DNA of 64,000 nt, taken from positions 1-64,000 of the forward strand of contig CAZMSH010000018.1 of NCBI GenBank assembly GCA_964568875.1. Reading direction: 5' to 3'. Made by a program: the position numbers and the translations under genes. Below, in pieces: positions 7,614 through 16,070 of the stretch (position 1 is the stretch's first letter; every line of letters begins with the position of its first letter). Source of the stretch: SLNP01 sp964568875 (GTDB lineage: Bacteria > Bacteroidota > Bacteroidia > Bacteroidales > VadinHA17). The notes beneath the pieces are model-generated. The model made no database searches, was not told where the DNA came from, and was given only the letters and a program-made list of their open reading frames with translations.

Positions 7614-9281
7614 CTATTTCTCCCTCTGAAACACTTTTTTCCCGCCAACGAATGTTTGCAGCACCTTTACATCCCAAATCATAACAGGGTCGATTGCTGT
7701 AATATCTTCGCTCAGCACCACGAAGTCAGCCAGTTTGCCGGGCTCGAGTGTTCCCTTGACATCCTCATCAAATGCAGCATAGGCAGCGTTACGTGTGTAG
7801 GCAACCAGAGCCTGTTCAACCGTTATTTTTTCTTCAGGAACCCAGCCCTCCGGGTTTTCTCCGTCGAGTGTTCTGCGGGTAACGGCTCCGTAAATGCCCT
7901 CAAGGGGGGTTGGCGGAGCCACGAACCAGTCACTGCCAAAGGCAACTACCGCACCTGCATCCATCAATGATTTAAATGCGTAGGTGGTTTTAATCCTTTC
8001 CGCGCCTATGAGATCTTCAGCCCACCTGCCGTCATCAATGGCGTGGTAGGGTTGCATACTGGCAATCACCCCAAGCTCTGCAAACCTTGGTATATCTGAG
8101 GGGGTAAGATGCTGCGCATGTTCTATCCTGAACCTTCTGTCGCGCGGTCCGTTTTCCATGGCCACCTTTTCGTAAAGGTTCAGCATGAAATTGTTGGCTC
8201 GGTCACCAATGGAATGTATTACTACCTGCAAACCAGCCTTGTCGGCTTCCGATATCCATCTGTAAAGATCCTCTTCACTGTTTACATAGAATCCGGCATC
8301 GCCGGGTTTGTCGTCATAAGGTTCAAAAAATGCTGCTGTATGAGAACCTAGTGAACCGTCAAGGAAACCCTTGACACCTCCGAATTTGATCCAGTTGTCT
8401 CCTACTCCCTCCTCCTCAATCTGATTTTTCATGCTTTCCCACTTGCTGACAGGGGTCATGGCATATATACGTGTAATCAGCTTGCCGCTTTTTCTGAGCC
8501 TGTCTAAAGCATCTGCATAATCTGCTGCATCAACGCCATGCACCGAGGTTACCCCGTTTGATGCCAGATAATCCATCGCCACTTCAAGTACTTTATCAAC
8601 CTGTTCGGGAGTTGGTTCTGGTATTGCGTTAAATATCAGATCCATCGCGTTCTCTTTGAAAATGCCGGTCGGGTTCCCGGCATCATCACGTTCAATAGTA
8701 CCACCGGCGATATCCTTTACCGACCTGTCGACACCTGCCAGCTTCAGGGCAAGAGAGTTAGCGAGACCCATGTGGCCGTCGAGCCTTACGGTAAAGACAG
8801 GGTTGTCTGGTGTTACACTGTCTATCCACTCTTTTTCAGGAAGCCTGCCCCACTCTTTCCCATCCCAGTCGCCGCCAAGTATCCACTCTCCCGGCTTCAG
8901 TGTAGAGGCGTATTCTGCAATTCTTCCAATAAACTCTTCAGGCGTGCGGGCATCCCTGAGCTGAACTGATGTAAGGTTTGCTCCGCCCTGATAAAGATGT
9001 ACATGGGCGTCGATAAAGCCCGGAACCACTAGATTGCCTTTCATGTCAATTATGGTTGACCGTGAGCTTTTGTGCTTCATCACCTTCTCAAGGTTATGAA
9101 CCGCAAGTATTGTCTCCCCATTCAGGGCCATGGCTTTGGCCCAGGGCCGCGCCTCGTTGCCTGTCCATATTTTCGCGTTGGTGATAATGATATCTGCTTT
9201 CGGAAGCTTGTTCTGACACGAAACTGCTCCTGCCAGCATCACAAGAGTTACAACGATAATTCTGAAGGTTTTCATAATCAT
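7614..9281 (-). CDS. YtcJ-like metal-dependent amidohydrolase, lipoprotein
   Basis: 555 residues of the Amidohydro_3 family. The lipobox is GAVSC with C22; translation may start at the second Met (9275). The metal site begins with DAHVHLYQGG (H93, H95). Further family marks are VIHSIGDRANN, RIEHAQHL and AFGSDWFVAPP near the C-terminus, and a closing ADFVVLSEDI segment. These enzymes hydrolyse amide or formamide bonds of uncertain natural substrates. The lipid anchor places it in the periplasm or on the outer membrane. A promoter with a perfect -7 box lies at 9383-9390. Confidence 0.9.
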   Translation of the reverse strand: MIMKTFRIIVVTLVMLAGAVSCQNKLPKADIIITNAKIWTGNEARPWAKAMALNGETILAVHNLEKVMKHKSSRSTIIDMKGNLVVPGFIDAHVHLYQGGANLTSVQLRDARTPEEFIGRIAEYASTLKPGEWILGGDWDGKEWGRLPEKEWIDSVTPDNPVFTVRLDGHMGLANSLALKLAGVDRSVKDIAGGTIERDDAGNPTGIFKENAMDLIFNAIPEPTPEQVDKVLEVAMDYLASNGVTSVHGVDAADYADALDRLRKSGKLITRIYAMTPVSKWESMKNQIEEEGVGDNWIKFGGVKGFLDGSLGSHTAAFFEPYDDKPGDAGFYVNSEEDLYRWISEADKAGLQVVIHSIGDRANNFMLNLYEKVAMENGPRDRRFRIEHAQHLTPSDIPRFAELGVIASMQPYHAIDDGRWAEDLIGAERIKTTYAFKSLMDAGAVVAFGSDWFVAPPTPLEGIYGAVTRRTLDGENPEGWVPEEKITVEQALVAYTRNAAYAAFDEDVKGTLEPGKLADFVVLSEDITAIDPVMIWDVKVLQTFVGGKKVFQREK

Positions 9282-9620
9282 ATGATTTGAGAATTACAGG
9301 TCAGATGGAACACTGATATACGATCTTCTAAGTTCTCTCCGGAAGAACATCCTGAGTGCATGTTACTGTGAAAGGTTTTATGCAAATATAAAAAAGACTG
9401 AGGAAGATTTCCAGCAATTTGCATAAGCTGTATTATTAAATGTTGTATCACATTTTCTTCATTAGTTTCGTTCAACTGTTGTTTATTCCATCCAGTGTGC
9501 CTTCAGACGGCCCACTTGTTTCAAACCGGCCCGTACGGCTCCTAAGTCTTTATACCTATATTCCTGTGCGTCATTTTATTTATCTTTACTCCGGGAATTG
9601 ACAGTTTCAAACCGAAGGTT
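9282..9620. other. Divergent intergenic region
   Basis: About 340 bp between the minus-strand amidohydrolase and the plus-strand lipoprotein gene. It holds the minus-strand promoter at 9383-9390. A weaker plus-strand -7-like TATCTTTA lies at 9581-9588, about 30 nt before the lipoprotein start. No small gene or RNA structure is evident. Confidence 0.5.
9383..9390 (-). promoter_or_regulatory. Bacteroidota-type -7 box for the amidohydrolase gene
   Basis: TATATTTG on the minus strand, an exact TAnnTTTG. A TTG lies 24 nt further upstream, slightly long for the -33 element. The predicted 5' leader is about 95 nt. Confidence 0.4.
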
Positions 9621-10031
9621 ATGAGAAAAGCAGCTTTACCAATATTATTAACGGCGATAATAATGTTCGCAGTTTCGTGCGAAAAGGATAAAGAATCGGA
9701 AAGGTTTAAACTTCTGACGGACCGTATCTGGCAATCAAATGAACTTATGGTTGACGGTGAAGATGAATCGGCCGGCCTGCTGGCCGGATTTGTCGGTGAG
9801 GCAAAGTTCAACAAGGATGGTACCGGCTATTTCGGACAGTATACAGGAACCTGGTACTTCTCGAACAATGAGACCAATATTACAATTACAACTCCCGACC
9901 TGCCGGCACCATTAACGACAACCGTTATTGAACTGACCAGCCAGAGGCTAAAAATCTCGACCTCCTATCCGATCAAGCTTGATCCGATGAACCCGAATCT
10001 TATTGAGATCTCTTTCGTACCCAAACCCTGA
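9621..10031 (+). CDS. Small lipocalin-like lipoprotein
   Basis: 136 residues with a lipoprotein signal (FAVSC, C20) and a beta-rich domain. The pattern of short strands with W-Q-S-N, G-T-W-Y-F-S-N and I-T-I-T-T segments resembles the lipocalin-like domains frequent in Bacteroidota lipoproteins. The specific ligand is unknown. The stop codon is 4 nt before the start of the TonB-dependent receptor gene, so the two are almost certainly one operon. It may be a surface partner of that receptor. Confidence 0.7.
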   Translation: MRKAALPILLTAIIMFAVSCEKDKESERFKLLTDRIWQSNELMVDGEDESAGLLAGFVGEAKFNKDGTGYFGQYTGTWYFSNNETNITITTPDLPAPLTTTVIELTSQRLKISTSYPIKLDPMNPNLIEISFVPKP

Positions 10032-10035
10032 AGAA

Positions 10036-12285
10036 ATGGCTTTGCGCTCGCTGACCCTGGCGCTTTTGCTGATGCTTTACCCTTACGTGGTAAGTTCACA
10101 GGGGATCGTAACGGGCAGGGTGACTGAAACCGGAACCTTACAGCCTGTTCCCGGGGTTCATGTGCTGACCGGAACCGGAACCGGAACAGTTACCGATGGT
10201 GATGGCAGGTACCTTTTGAGTATTGATTCGGGCCGTATTACAATTACATTCAGGTTTGTAGGGTACCGAACGGAACAGAGGGATCTGCAGGTGTCATCTG
10301 CAGACACGTTAAATCTAGATATTATTCTGACTCCCGATGTAACCACACTTAACGAGATTGTGGTGACAGCCGGCAGGTCGGAACAGCGCCTCTCTGAACT
10401 TACCGTCTCAATGACCCTGATAAAACCATATATCATAAGCCGGAACCATATTGTCAGCGCCGATGAGCTTATCGACCGCACTCCCGGAATAGAGATACTC
10501 GACGGCCAGGCCTCAATAAGAGGTGGAAGCGGCTACAGCTATGGTGCGGGCAGCAGAGTGCTGGCGCTTATTGACGGTTTGCCAATGATGTCGGCTGATG
10601 CCGGCAACATTAAATGGCACACACTTCCACTTGAAAATGTCGGACGAATTGAGGTTATCAAGGGAGCCTCATCGGTACTCTATGGCTCATCAGCACTGAA
10701 CGGGATAATAAACTTCATCAGCCGTGAGCCCGAAGAGATACCTGTTACACAGGCTTCGGTATCAGCGATGGTATTTGGAAATCCACGGCGCGACGAATGG
10801 AAATGGTGGGATACCCCAAGAACAACATATACAGTATCAGTGGCTCATTCTGGTATCTATAACGGAACGTCGTTAAGTGCCGGATTGAAGATAGTGGATG
10901 ACTATGGTTACAGGAAGCTGGATGATGAACGCTACGGAAGGATGAGTATCAGGCTTGGACGCAGCGCCAAAGGAAATGAAAGAGTAAGGTACGGTATCAA
11001 TTTAAATACTACCCTAACGGCAAAAACCGATTTCCTGCTGTGGGAGGATGGCTCAACAGGGGCACTGAAACAAAGTCCGTCTACTGCCATGGCATTTAAA
11101 GGTACTTCCATAGCCGCAGATCCCTGGCTCGATGTTTCCACGGCCGGCGGAAATGAACACAAGATTAAGATGAGGCTTCTTTCAAATCTGAACCGTCTGC
11201 CTGAAAATGAAAATAACAATAGTAATTCCCACTCCTTATATGCTGAATATCAGTTCAGCAGCAGCCAGAGGGGTATGTTCGCACTTGTAAGCGGACTGAC
11301 ACAGAACTACAGCCTTATAAGGTCAAACTTTCATGGAGACCACTGGGGATTGAATCTGGCAGGTTATTCACAGCTGGAGGCCTATCCGCTTCAATGGCTT
11401 CGCGGTGTGGCGGGCTTCAGGGTAGAGGAGTATATACTTGATGGCAAAGCAACCAGGCCAATACCGATATTCAGAACAGGCATCAACCTGACACTGGCTG
11501 AGGCAACATTTTTAAGGGCTTCAGTAGGGCAGGGGTACAGGTATCCTTCCGTGGCAGAGAAGAATGCCTACACAACAGTTGGCTCAATAAAGATATTGCC
11601 TAATAACGAAATAAAGCCTGAGTCGGGATGGTCGTCGGAGGCAGGATTTAAGCAGGGCTTCTCATTTTTTGGAATCAGCGGGCAGGCTGATATTGCTTTC
11701 TTTTATTCTCAGAACAGGAATATGATTGAATATCTGTTCGGATACTGGTTTGATGTCATAGCCGGGGAATACACCTATGGGTTTATGCCTACAAATATTG
11801 AAAACTCGAGGGTTTACGGACTGGAAACAGAGATGATGCTTAGCTTTAGCATGGGTGATATTAATACAACTCTTATATCGGGATACACATTTATGGTTCC
11901 TGTTGAATGCAATGCGGTTACAGGCGCTAATACAGACAAATACCTCAAGTTCAGAAGAAAACATTCTGCTGATTTTAACCTGACATCGTCAATTGGCCGT
12001 CTTGAGGCCGGAGCTAACCTTACACTGAAATCGAAGATACTTGATATTGACAATGTGTTCGTAAACCCGTTGACCAGGGAGACTTTGCTGCCTGGTTTTT
12101 ACGACTACTGGATAAGTCATAACACCGGTTACCATGTTCTCGATCTGTTTGCGGCCTACAGGTTTGGGAAAGGGTACCAGCTGTCGGCCGGCATCAAGAA
12201 TGTCACCAATACCGAATATATGGGTCGTCCCGGCGACATAAGACCGCACCGGCAGTTCTCACTTCAGATTGCTGCCAGGTTCTGA
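10036..12285 (+). CDS. TonB-dependent outer-membrane receptor
   Basis: 749 residues from the ATG at 10036, 4 nt after the upstream stop; an earlier in-frame ATG at 10003 would overlap that gene. Order of domains: signal peptide ending near VVSSQG; a carboxypeptidase-regulatory-like domain (about 20-95, starting GIVTGRVTETGTLQPVPGVH); a plug domain (about 105-220, with VVTAGRSEQ and ALIDGLPM, then IEVIKGASSVLYGSSALNG); and a 22-strand type barrel ending in aromatic ARF. It imports a scarce substrate (metal chelate, cofactor or glycan) with TonB energy. No SusD partner is present, so a metal or cofactor is more likely than a polysaccharide. Confidence 0.92.
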   Translation: MALRSLTLALLLMLYPYVVSSQGIVTGRVTETGTLQPVPGVHVLTGTGTGTVTDGDGRYLLSIDSGRITITFRFVGYRTEQRDLQVSSADTLNLDIILTPDVTTLNEIVVTAGRSEQRLSELTVSMTLIKPYIISRNHIVSADELIDRTPGIEILDGQASIRGGSGYSYGAGSRVLALIDGLPMMSADAGNIKWHTLPLENVGRIEVIKGASSVLYGSSALNGIINFISREPEEIPVTQASVSAMVFGNPRRDEWKWWDTPRTTYTVSVAHSGIYNGTSLSAGLKIVDDYGYRKLDDERYGRMSIRLGRSAKGNERVRYGINLNTTLTAKTDFLLWEDGSTGALKQSPSTAMAFKGTSIAADPWLDVSTAGGNEHKIKMRLLSNLNRLPENENNNSNSHSLYAEYQFSSSQRGMFALVSGLTQNYSLIRSNFHGDHWGLNLAGYSQLEAYPLQWLRGVAGFRVEEYILDGKATRPIPIFRTGINLTLAEATFLRASVGQGYRYPSVAEKNAYTTVGSIKILPNNEIKPESGWSSEAGFKQGFSFFGISGQADIAFFYSQNRNMIEYLFGYWFDVIAGEYTYGFMPTNIENSRVYGLETEMMLSFSMGDINTTLISGYTFMVPVECNAVTGANTDKYLKFRRKHSADFNLTSSIGRLEAGANLTLKSKILDIDNVFVNPLTRETLLPGFYDYWISHNTGYHVLDLFAAYRFGKGYQLSAGIKNVTNTEYMGRPGDIRPHRQFSLQIAARF

Positions 12286-12335
12286 TGCAATGTCGGACCT
12301 GTTTTGTATTATTGTAATCATTAACCAGATAAGTT

Positions 12336-13157
12336 ATGGAGACAAAAAAGATATTTGAGAGGTTTTGGGAACCTTACTCAACCGAGAATCCCGATGCACA
12401 GCGTATATATGACCTCTTTGCTTCGCATGGCGAGAGCGTTGTTCATGACCATATTGCGCTGAGGACATTTGATGATCCTCGGATGAATATTGACGTTGTT
12501 GCCAGAGTATTCACCGACAACGGGTATGAAGTCAGGGGCAGTTACGAATTTGAAGCCAAGAGGCTGCGGGGCAGGCATTATGAACACAAGACCGACCCAA
12601 ATGCACCCAAAGTCTTTATCAGTGAGCTGATTACAGACCAGTTCAGTGACTACATGAAAGACACGATACTGGGGTATCTCAACAGGGTGGACGACAAAAT
12701 CTATGCTGATCCCGATCTCGTTTACAAAGGCAGCATTTGGGGCAAGATGCCCTTTTCAACCTATAACAGGCTGCGTGATGAGTCAGAATATGCAGCATGG
12801 CTTCTGGTATACGGTTACCGTGCCAACCATTTTGCCATCAAGGTAAACGAGCTAAAGAAGTTCCCAACGCTGCAGTCAGTCAATGAGTTTGTAAAAAGGA
12901 ACGGCTATTTACTCAATACCACTGCAGGTGAGATTTACGGCACTCCTGATGAGTTGCTTGAGCAGTCAGCCACCATGGCTGAGATACATCCTTTCGAATT
13001 CAGCGATGGAGTACATGCCATACCGCGCTGCTTCTATGAATTTACCCTCAGGTATAATGATGCCGCCGGCAGGCAATACTCAGGCTTCATCGCAGCCAAC
13101 GCCGACAAGATATTTCAGAGCACCGACTACTACAGCCATAAGGGTGATATGATGTAA
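12336..13157 (+). CDS. DUF1338 family enzyme, short HglS-like 2-oxoadipate dioxygenase/decarboxylase
   Basis: 273 residues of the DUF1338 family (vicinal oxygen chelate type fold). In the characterised HglS the Fe(II) ligands are two His and one Glu. Here H39 in VHDHIALR, H165 in RANHFAI and E235 in RCFYEFTL fit these positions, with closely similar spacing between the last two. HglS converts 2-oxoadipate to 2-hydroxyglutarate in lysine breakdown. The short Bacteroidota form may have the same or a related 2-oxo-acid as substrate. It starts 50 bp after the receptor gene on the same strand. Cytoplasmic, no signal peptide. Confidence 0.8.
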   Translation: METKKIFERFWEPYSTENPDAQRIYDLFASHGESVVHDHIALRTFDDPRMNIDVVARVFTDNGYEVRGSYEFEAKRLRGRHYEHKTDPNAPKVFISELITDQFSDYMKDTILGYLNRVDDKIYADPDLVYKGSIWGKMPFSTYNRLRDESEYAAWLLVYGYRANHFAIKVNELKKFPTLQSVNEFVKRNGYLLNTTAGEIYGTPDELLEQSATMAEIHPFEFSDGVHAIPRCFYEFTLRYNDAAGRQYSGFIAANADKIFQSTDYYSHKGDMM

Positions 13158-13259
13158 TCCCCTATTCTATGTAACCGTCAAAAAAGGGCTATCTTCTCTA
13201 TTAACATATTACCCCACTGGGGTGCTATTGTATCTCTTAAGGTCATTTCCCTTAAACCA

Positions 13260-13309
13260 TACGCCATTGTACGCCATTATTTGCCCTAATACGCCCTCTC
13301 CTCACGCCA
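13260..13309. repeat. Decamer tandem array (family 2)
   Basis: Successive 10-nt units TACGCCATTG, TACGCCATTA, TTTGCCCTAA, TACGCCCTCT and a decayed fifth copy. It lies between the DUF1338 stop (13157) and the end of the minus-strand CxxC gene (13395). It belongs to the same family as the arrays at 16031-16070 and 29441-29520. Confidence 0.75.
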
Positions 13310-13394
13310 CCCTTATCAGGGTATAGTTCTTCTTCCCTTTCTGTATCAGGAGGAGTTCCTGACATCAATCCATCTATTCTTGACAATGTATCTG

Positions 13395-14009
13395 TTATTG
13401 CTGTGAAGATTGCACAAAATAGTCGTAGAATCCCACTGGCACGTGCTTATCGATAACACATGCCCTTTCGATTTGCAGTTTTTCATTTACTCTTAGCAGC
13501 ATGGGCAGTTCTGCCCGGTTTAGGATCGGATTGTTTTTCTCACCAGAATAAATCCCAACTTCCCTTGGAATTCCACTTCTTTCAAGCATCAGTACTAAAC
13601 CTGTAAGATTAACATGATTGCTAACAACAAGGAAGTCTATATCTGGCCTTTTGCGAATAAGTCGACTTAGCAATTCCATCGATTGTGGTATACATGAAGG
13701 GCAGGTATTGTTACTGATGATCATTATTACCAATGGCTCTGCAATTCTAAAACTATTTAGATCAGGTATTGTTGTATTAGCAACTGATGTACATAGCGAC
13801 CAATCGAGCTTTAGTTCCTTTTGAAATAGCTCTGATTGAACCCTCGAAATCTCTACAATACTCTCTTTTAGGTATATATTCTGCCGTACTTCTTCCCTAA
13901 TCCTGATTCCGTAACTCCATCGGAGAAATAGTATAATACACAGAACAGACATATTTATCAGAATAGCAGAAACAGCCAGCCATTTAATCCTGGTATTACT
14001 GCTTGACAT
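13395..14009 (-). CDS. Membrane-anchored thioredoxin-fold protein with CPSC motif
   Basis: 204 residues. One N-terminal membrane helix (about 10-31) is followed by a helical linker and a thioredoxin-like domain. That domain holds the redox pair C103-P-S-C106 after an IMIISNNTCPSC strand-loop typical of the family. The domain would face the periplasm. It is the last gene of a three-gene unit and overlaps the upstream beta-propeller gene by 14 nt. Beside a peptide with eight cysteines in its exported part, a disulfide or thiol-handling role is plausible but inferred. Membrane-tethered redoxin-like proteins accompany propeller/NVEALA-peptide loci in Bacteroides. Confidence 0.75.
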   Translation of the reverse strand: MSSSNTRIKWLAVSAILINMSVLCIILFLRWSYGIRIREEVRQNIYLKESIVEISRVQSELFQKELKLDWSLCTSVANTTIPDLNSFRIAEPLVIMIISNNTCPSCIPQSMELLSRLIRKRPDIDFLVVSNHVNLTGLVLMLERSGIPREVGIYSGEKNNPILNRAELPMLLRVNEKLQIERACVIDKHVPVGFYDYFVQSSQQ

Positions 14010-15096
14010 GATAAAAAACTATTGTAGGATTATCAAGAATGGTATTGTCAAGTGCCAGCCTTCTCAACACCTCAGGTTTTATTGATATTAACTGAGAAAC
14101 CATTTGTGGGTTAAGGTATCCTATAAAACCGTCACGAAAGGTACCCTTAATCGGTACCATTCCTAACAAATCAATATCATCCTTAATCCTGTTATAGCTA
14201 TTACCTGCCTCAATATCAAGAATTGCTGAATTGTAATTGAACCGCCCGTCTTGCAGACTAGACCAATTAAAACTTAAATAATTCCCTTTTCTAAATACAT
14301 CCCGAACCATTATGACAGAGGCTTCAGTATCTTCATTATTGGGCTCTCTGTACTTATCGAGTATCAAAACTAATCCACCTTCAATACCACCAGGGCCAAG
14401 ACTTAATATAGTACTTTTATTTGGTAAACTAAATGACAAATCATCTGACCTGTACAGACTACGTTCACAACGAATATAGCTTGTTATAGCAGACTCTTTT
14501 CTCAGAAGAGGTATAGCCCTTCTTGATTTTACATCGTATTCTATAAGTTGGTTAAACTCATTGGAGCCTTCCTTGAGCTCTCCGGAGAACTGATCGGTAA
14601 AGAATATAATCCTTGAGTTATCGATAGCTAGTAAGCCTGCTGCCCTAAAAGGAATACTTTCAGTTTTTTCTATCGCAAGCTTGCCGTCAAGAGTAACCAA
14701 ACGTTGATTATCCAGCAAGGCTATTAGCTGACTATTAATAATATCTATATCATTTATCTCAAGATATTCGCCTGGCCCACGTCCTTGTTGATAGAACCTT
14801 GCAATATACCTGCCATCAATTCCAAAACATGTAATACTATGCTGGACTAGATCAAGGATGTAAATTGCTTCATCAGAGGCAATCACTTTATCGACTGAGG
14901 CAATCAAACTCTCCGTATTTGTTTCTAATCTGACATACTCAACCCTTCCAAGAAATTCACTAAATAAGAGCCATTCGGGATTATACTTAATGACGAATTC
15001 ACTGATATTCCCGATATCTGGGTAGTTAAGCCCTTTGTTTGTTTTAGTGCATGCAACTGCAATTACTATAAGAAGGATTAATGAAATTCTTTTCAT
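13996..15096 (-). CDS. 6-bladed beta-propeller lipoprotein (DUF5128-like)
   Basis: 366 residues from the ATG at 15096 (an upstream Met at 15159 would precede the signal peptide). The lipobox is VIAVAC with C16. The body shows the DUF5128 pattern: an early FLGRVEYVRLETN strand, then IYILDLVQHSITCFGIDG and RFYQQGRGPGEYLEINDI blade motifs, and repeated short beta segments. Function of the family is unknown; members often lie next to NVEALA-type peptide genes. It is 72 nt downstream of the cysteine-rich peptide gene and overlaps the thioredoxin-like gene. Base composition is more AT-rich than the flanking efflux and receptor genes. Confidence 0.8.
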   Translation of the reverse strand: MKRISLILLIVIAVACTKTNKGLNYPDIGNISEFVIKYNPEWLLFSEFLGRVEYVRLETNTESLIASVDKVIASDEAIYILDLVQHSITCFGIDGRYIARFYQQGRGPGEYLEINDIDIINSQLIALLDNQRLVTLDGKLAIEKTESIPFRAAGLLAIDNSRIIFFTDQFSGELKEGSNEFNQLIEYDVKSRRAIPLLRKESAITSYIRCERSLYRSDDLSFSLPNKSTILSLGPGGIEGGLVLILDKYREPNNEDTEASVIMVRDVFRKGNYLSFNWSSLQDGRFNYNSAILDIEAGNSYNRIKDDIDLLGMVPIKGTFRDGFIGYLNPQMVSQLISIKPEVLRRLALDNTILDNPTIVFYHVKQ

Positions 15097-15168
15097 ACAA
15101 AACAAGTGTAAAGTAAAACCAAATATTGACAATACAGAGGGCATTATAGCCCTCTGCACATCAATCCA

Positions 15169-15564
15169 CTAATCCACATCCGGACAAGGATCATTCTCCT
15201 GAAAACACCAACAGACCGATTGAACATCTACTTTACCACAGTAGTTCTTCAAGAACTCATCTGGCACCCATTTTTCTCCATCCCACCACCAACTGCAGGC
15301 CTTTAAAGTACCTAGTAGGGCACAATCTGGTCCAACAATAGGCGGGATTATGGGCCACCAACTACCTATAATATTACTGCCAGGCATACTACCTTGAATG
15401 GTTAAGAAAGCCTCGGGGTCTCCGCCTCCTGATGTGGGGCATTTACATGTTTGTTCGTCATCCCCGGGAATCTCCGAAGCAATAAGGTTTCCTCTCAGGA
15501 AACCCGAGAACAGAAGGATATTAATTGTGAGTGTAGCAATAATCAGTATTCTAATTGTTTTCAT
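15169..15564 (-). CDS. Exported cysteine-rich peptide precursor, NVEALA-like
   Basis: 131 residues from the ATG at 15564. A hydrophobic signal or anchor (about 4-22) is followed by GNLIASEIPGDDE, which resembles the leader-end motif of NVEALA-family peptides. The exported part holds eight cysteines (two as CKC, one each in PDC, KAC, NYC, then VCWC and a final PC) and many tryptophans, an even number suited to four disulfides. It is the first gene of the trio with the propeller lipoprotein and the CPSC protein. No modifying enzyme such as a radical SAM protein is nearby. The peptide's role is unknown. Confidence 0.6.
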   Translation of the reverse strand: MKTIRILIIATLTINILLFSGFLRGNLIASEIPGDDEQTCKCPTSGGGDPEAFLTIQGSMPGSNIIGSWWPIIPPIVGPDCALLGTLKACSWWWDGEKWVPDEFLKNYCGKVDVQSVCWCFQENDPCPDVD

Positions 15565-15647
15565 CGTAGCATTGGAATAAATTGACAACTTTAATAATTC
15601 ACATCATTCTATATTAGATAATAATAAGCCCCCCGGGGGAGCTATGT

Positions 15648-15678
15648 AGGATGCGGATGCAGCAGGTGGTGCCGGCTC
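15648..15678 (+). repeat. 31-nt direct repeat, copy 1
   Basis: AGGATGCGGATGCAGCAGG followed by TGGTGCCGGCTC. It matches 15958-15988 at 28 of 31 positions, offset exactly 310 bp. A weaker match extends about 10 nt upstream. Confidence 0.75.
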
Positions 15679-15933
15679 CTGGTTGGTTCATCTATGTAAA
15701 TCTGATCAAACATTGTCAAAGCAAGACAACTAATTAATCACTTCCTTTTCCACACAAATCCGTGAATATCACTAAGTTTAATATCATGAGTTAAATGACA
15801 GGCACGGATTACCACTTTCAATAACCCAAATTTACAAAAAAAAAAAACGATAAATCCAAATTTTTCTCTGAAAATATTCAGCCTGAACTTGAAAAAACGG
15901 TTTTTCTTGAAGCTATAACCAAATTGTGATTAT

Positions 15934-15941
15934 TATCTTTG
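15934..15941 (+). promoter_or_regulatory. Plus-strand -7 box in front of repeat copy 2
   Basis: TATCTTTG, an exact TAnnTTTG. A TTG is present 24 nt upstream (15907-15909). Transcription would begin near 15949, right at repeat copy 2, and run toward the end of the convergent efflux gene. A small RNA or tiny peptide is possible but not shown. Confidence 0.35.
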
Positions 15942-15957
15942 CAAAAAGGAGAACTAC

Positions 15958-15988
15958 AGGATGTGGATGCACCGGGTGGTGCCGGCTC
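15958..15988 (+). repeat. 31-nt direct repeat, copy 2
   Basis: AGGATGTGGATGCACCGGG followed by TGGTGCCGGCTC, paired with 15648-15678. This copy directly follows the -7 box at 15934. Confidence 0.75.
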
Positions 15989-16030
15989 TGCATAAGTGTT
16001 GGTTCTCCTTCTTTCTTTTAAACTCAGTCC

Positions 16031-16070
16031 CCTTGTGCCCTTGTACGCCTTTATGCCCTCCTACGCCCTT
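16031..16070. repeat. Decamer tandem array (family 2) abutting the efflux gene stop
   Basis: Four 10-nt units, CCTTGTGCCC, TTGTACGCCT, TTATGCCCTC and CTACGCCCTT, run straight into the minus-strand stop codon of the RND permease at 16071. The stop itself fits the unit phase (CTAAGCC). Confidence 0.75.

Larger units (their letters stand above)
15565..16030. other. Long intergenic region with a duplicated motif
   Basis: About 470 bp between the peptide gene and the RND operon end. It holds a duplicated 31-nt motif (15648-15678 and 15958-15988), an 11-A homopolymer at 15837-15847, the short dyad GAAAAAACGGTTTTTC near 15890-15906, and a plus-strand -7 box TATCTTTG at 15934-15941. That promoter points at only about 120 bp before the convergent efflux gene, so it would make a very short transcript. 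No gene is called here. Confidence 0.5.

Noticed and set aside
9278..9475. 65-codon minus-strand frame before the amidohydrolase
   Set aside because: It overlaps the promoter region and the start of the real gene, with no recognisable features.
15640..15700. Possible tiny peptide reading GCGCSRWC over repeat copy 1
   Set aside because: No start codon between the upstream stop and the motif, and copy 2 does not preserve the frame or cysteines.
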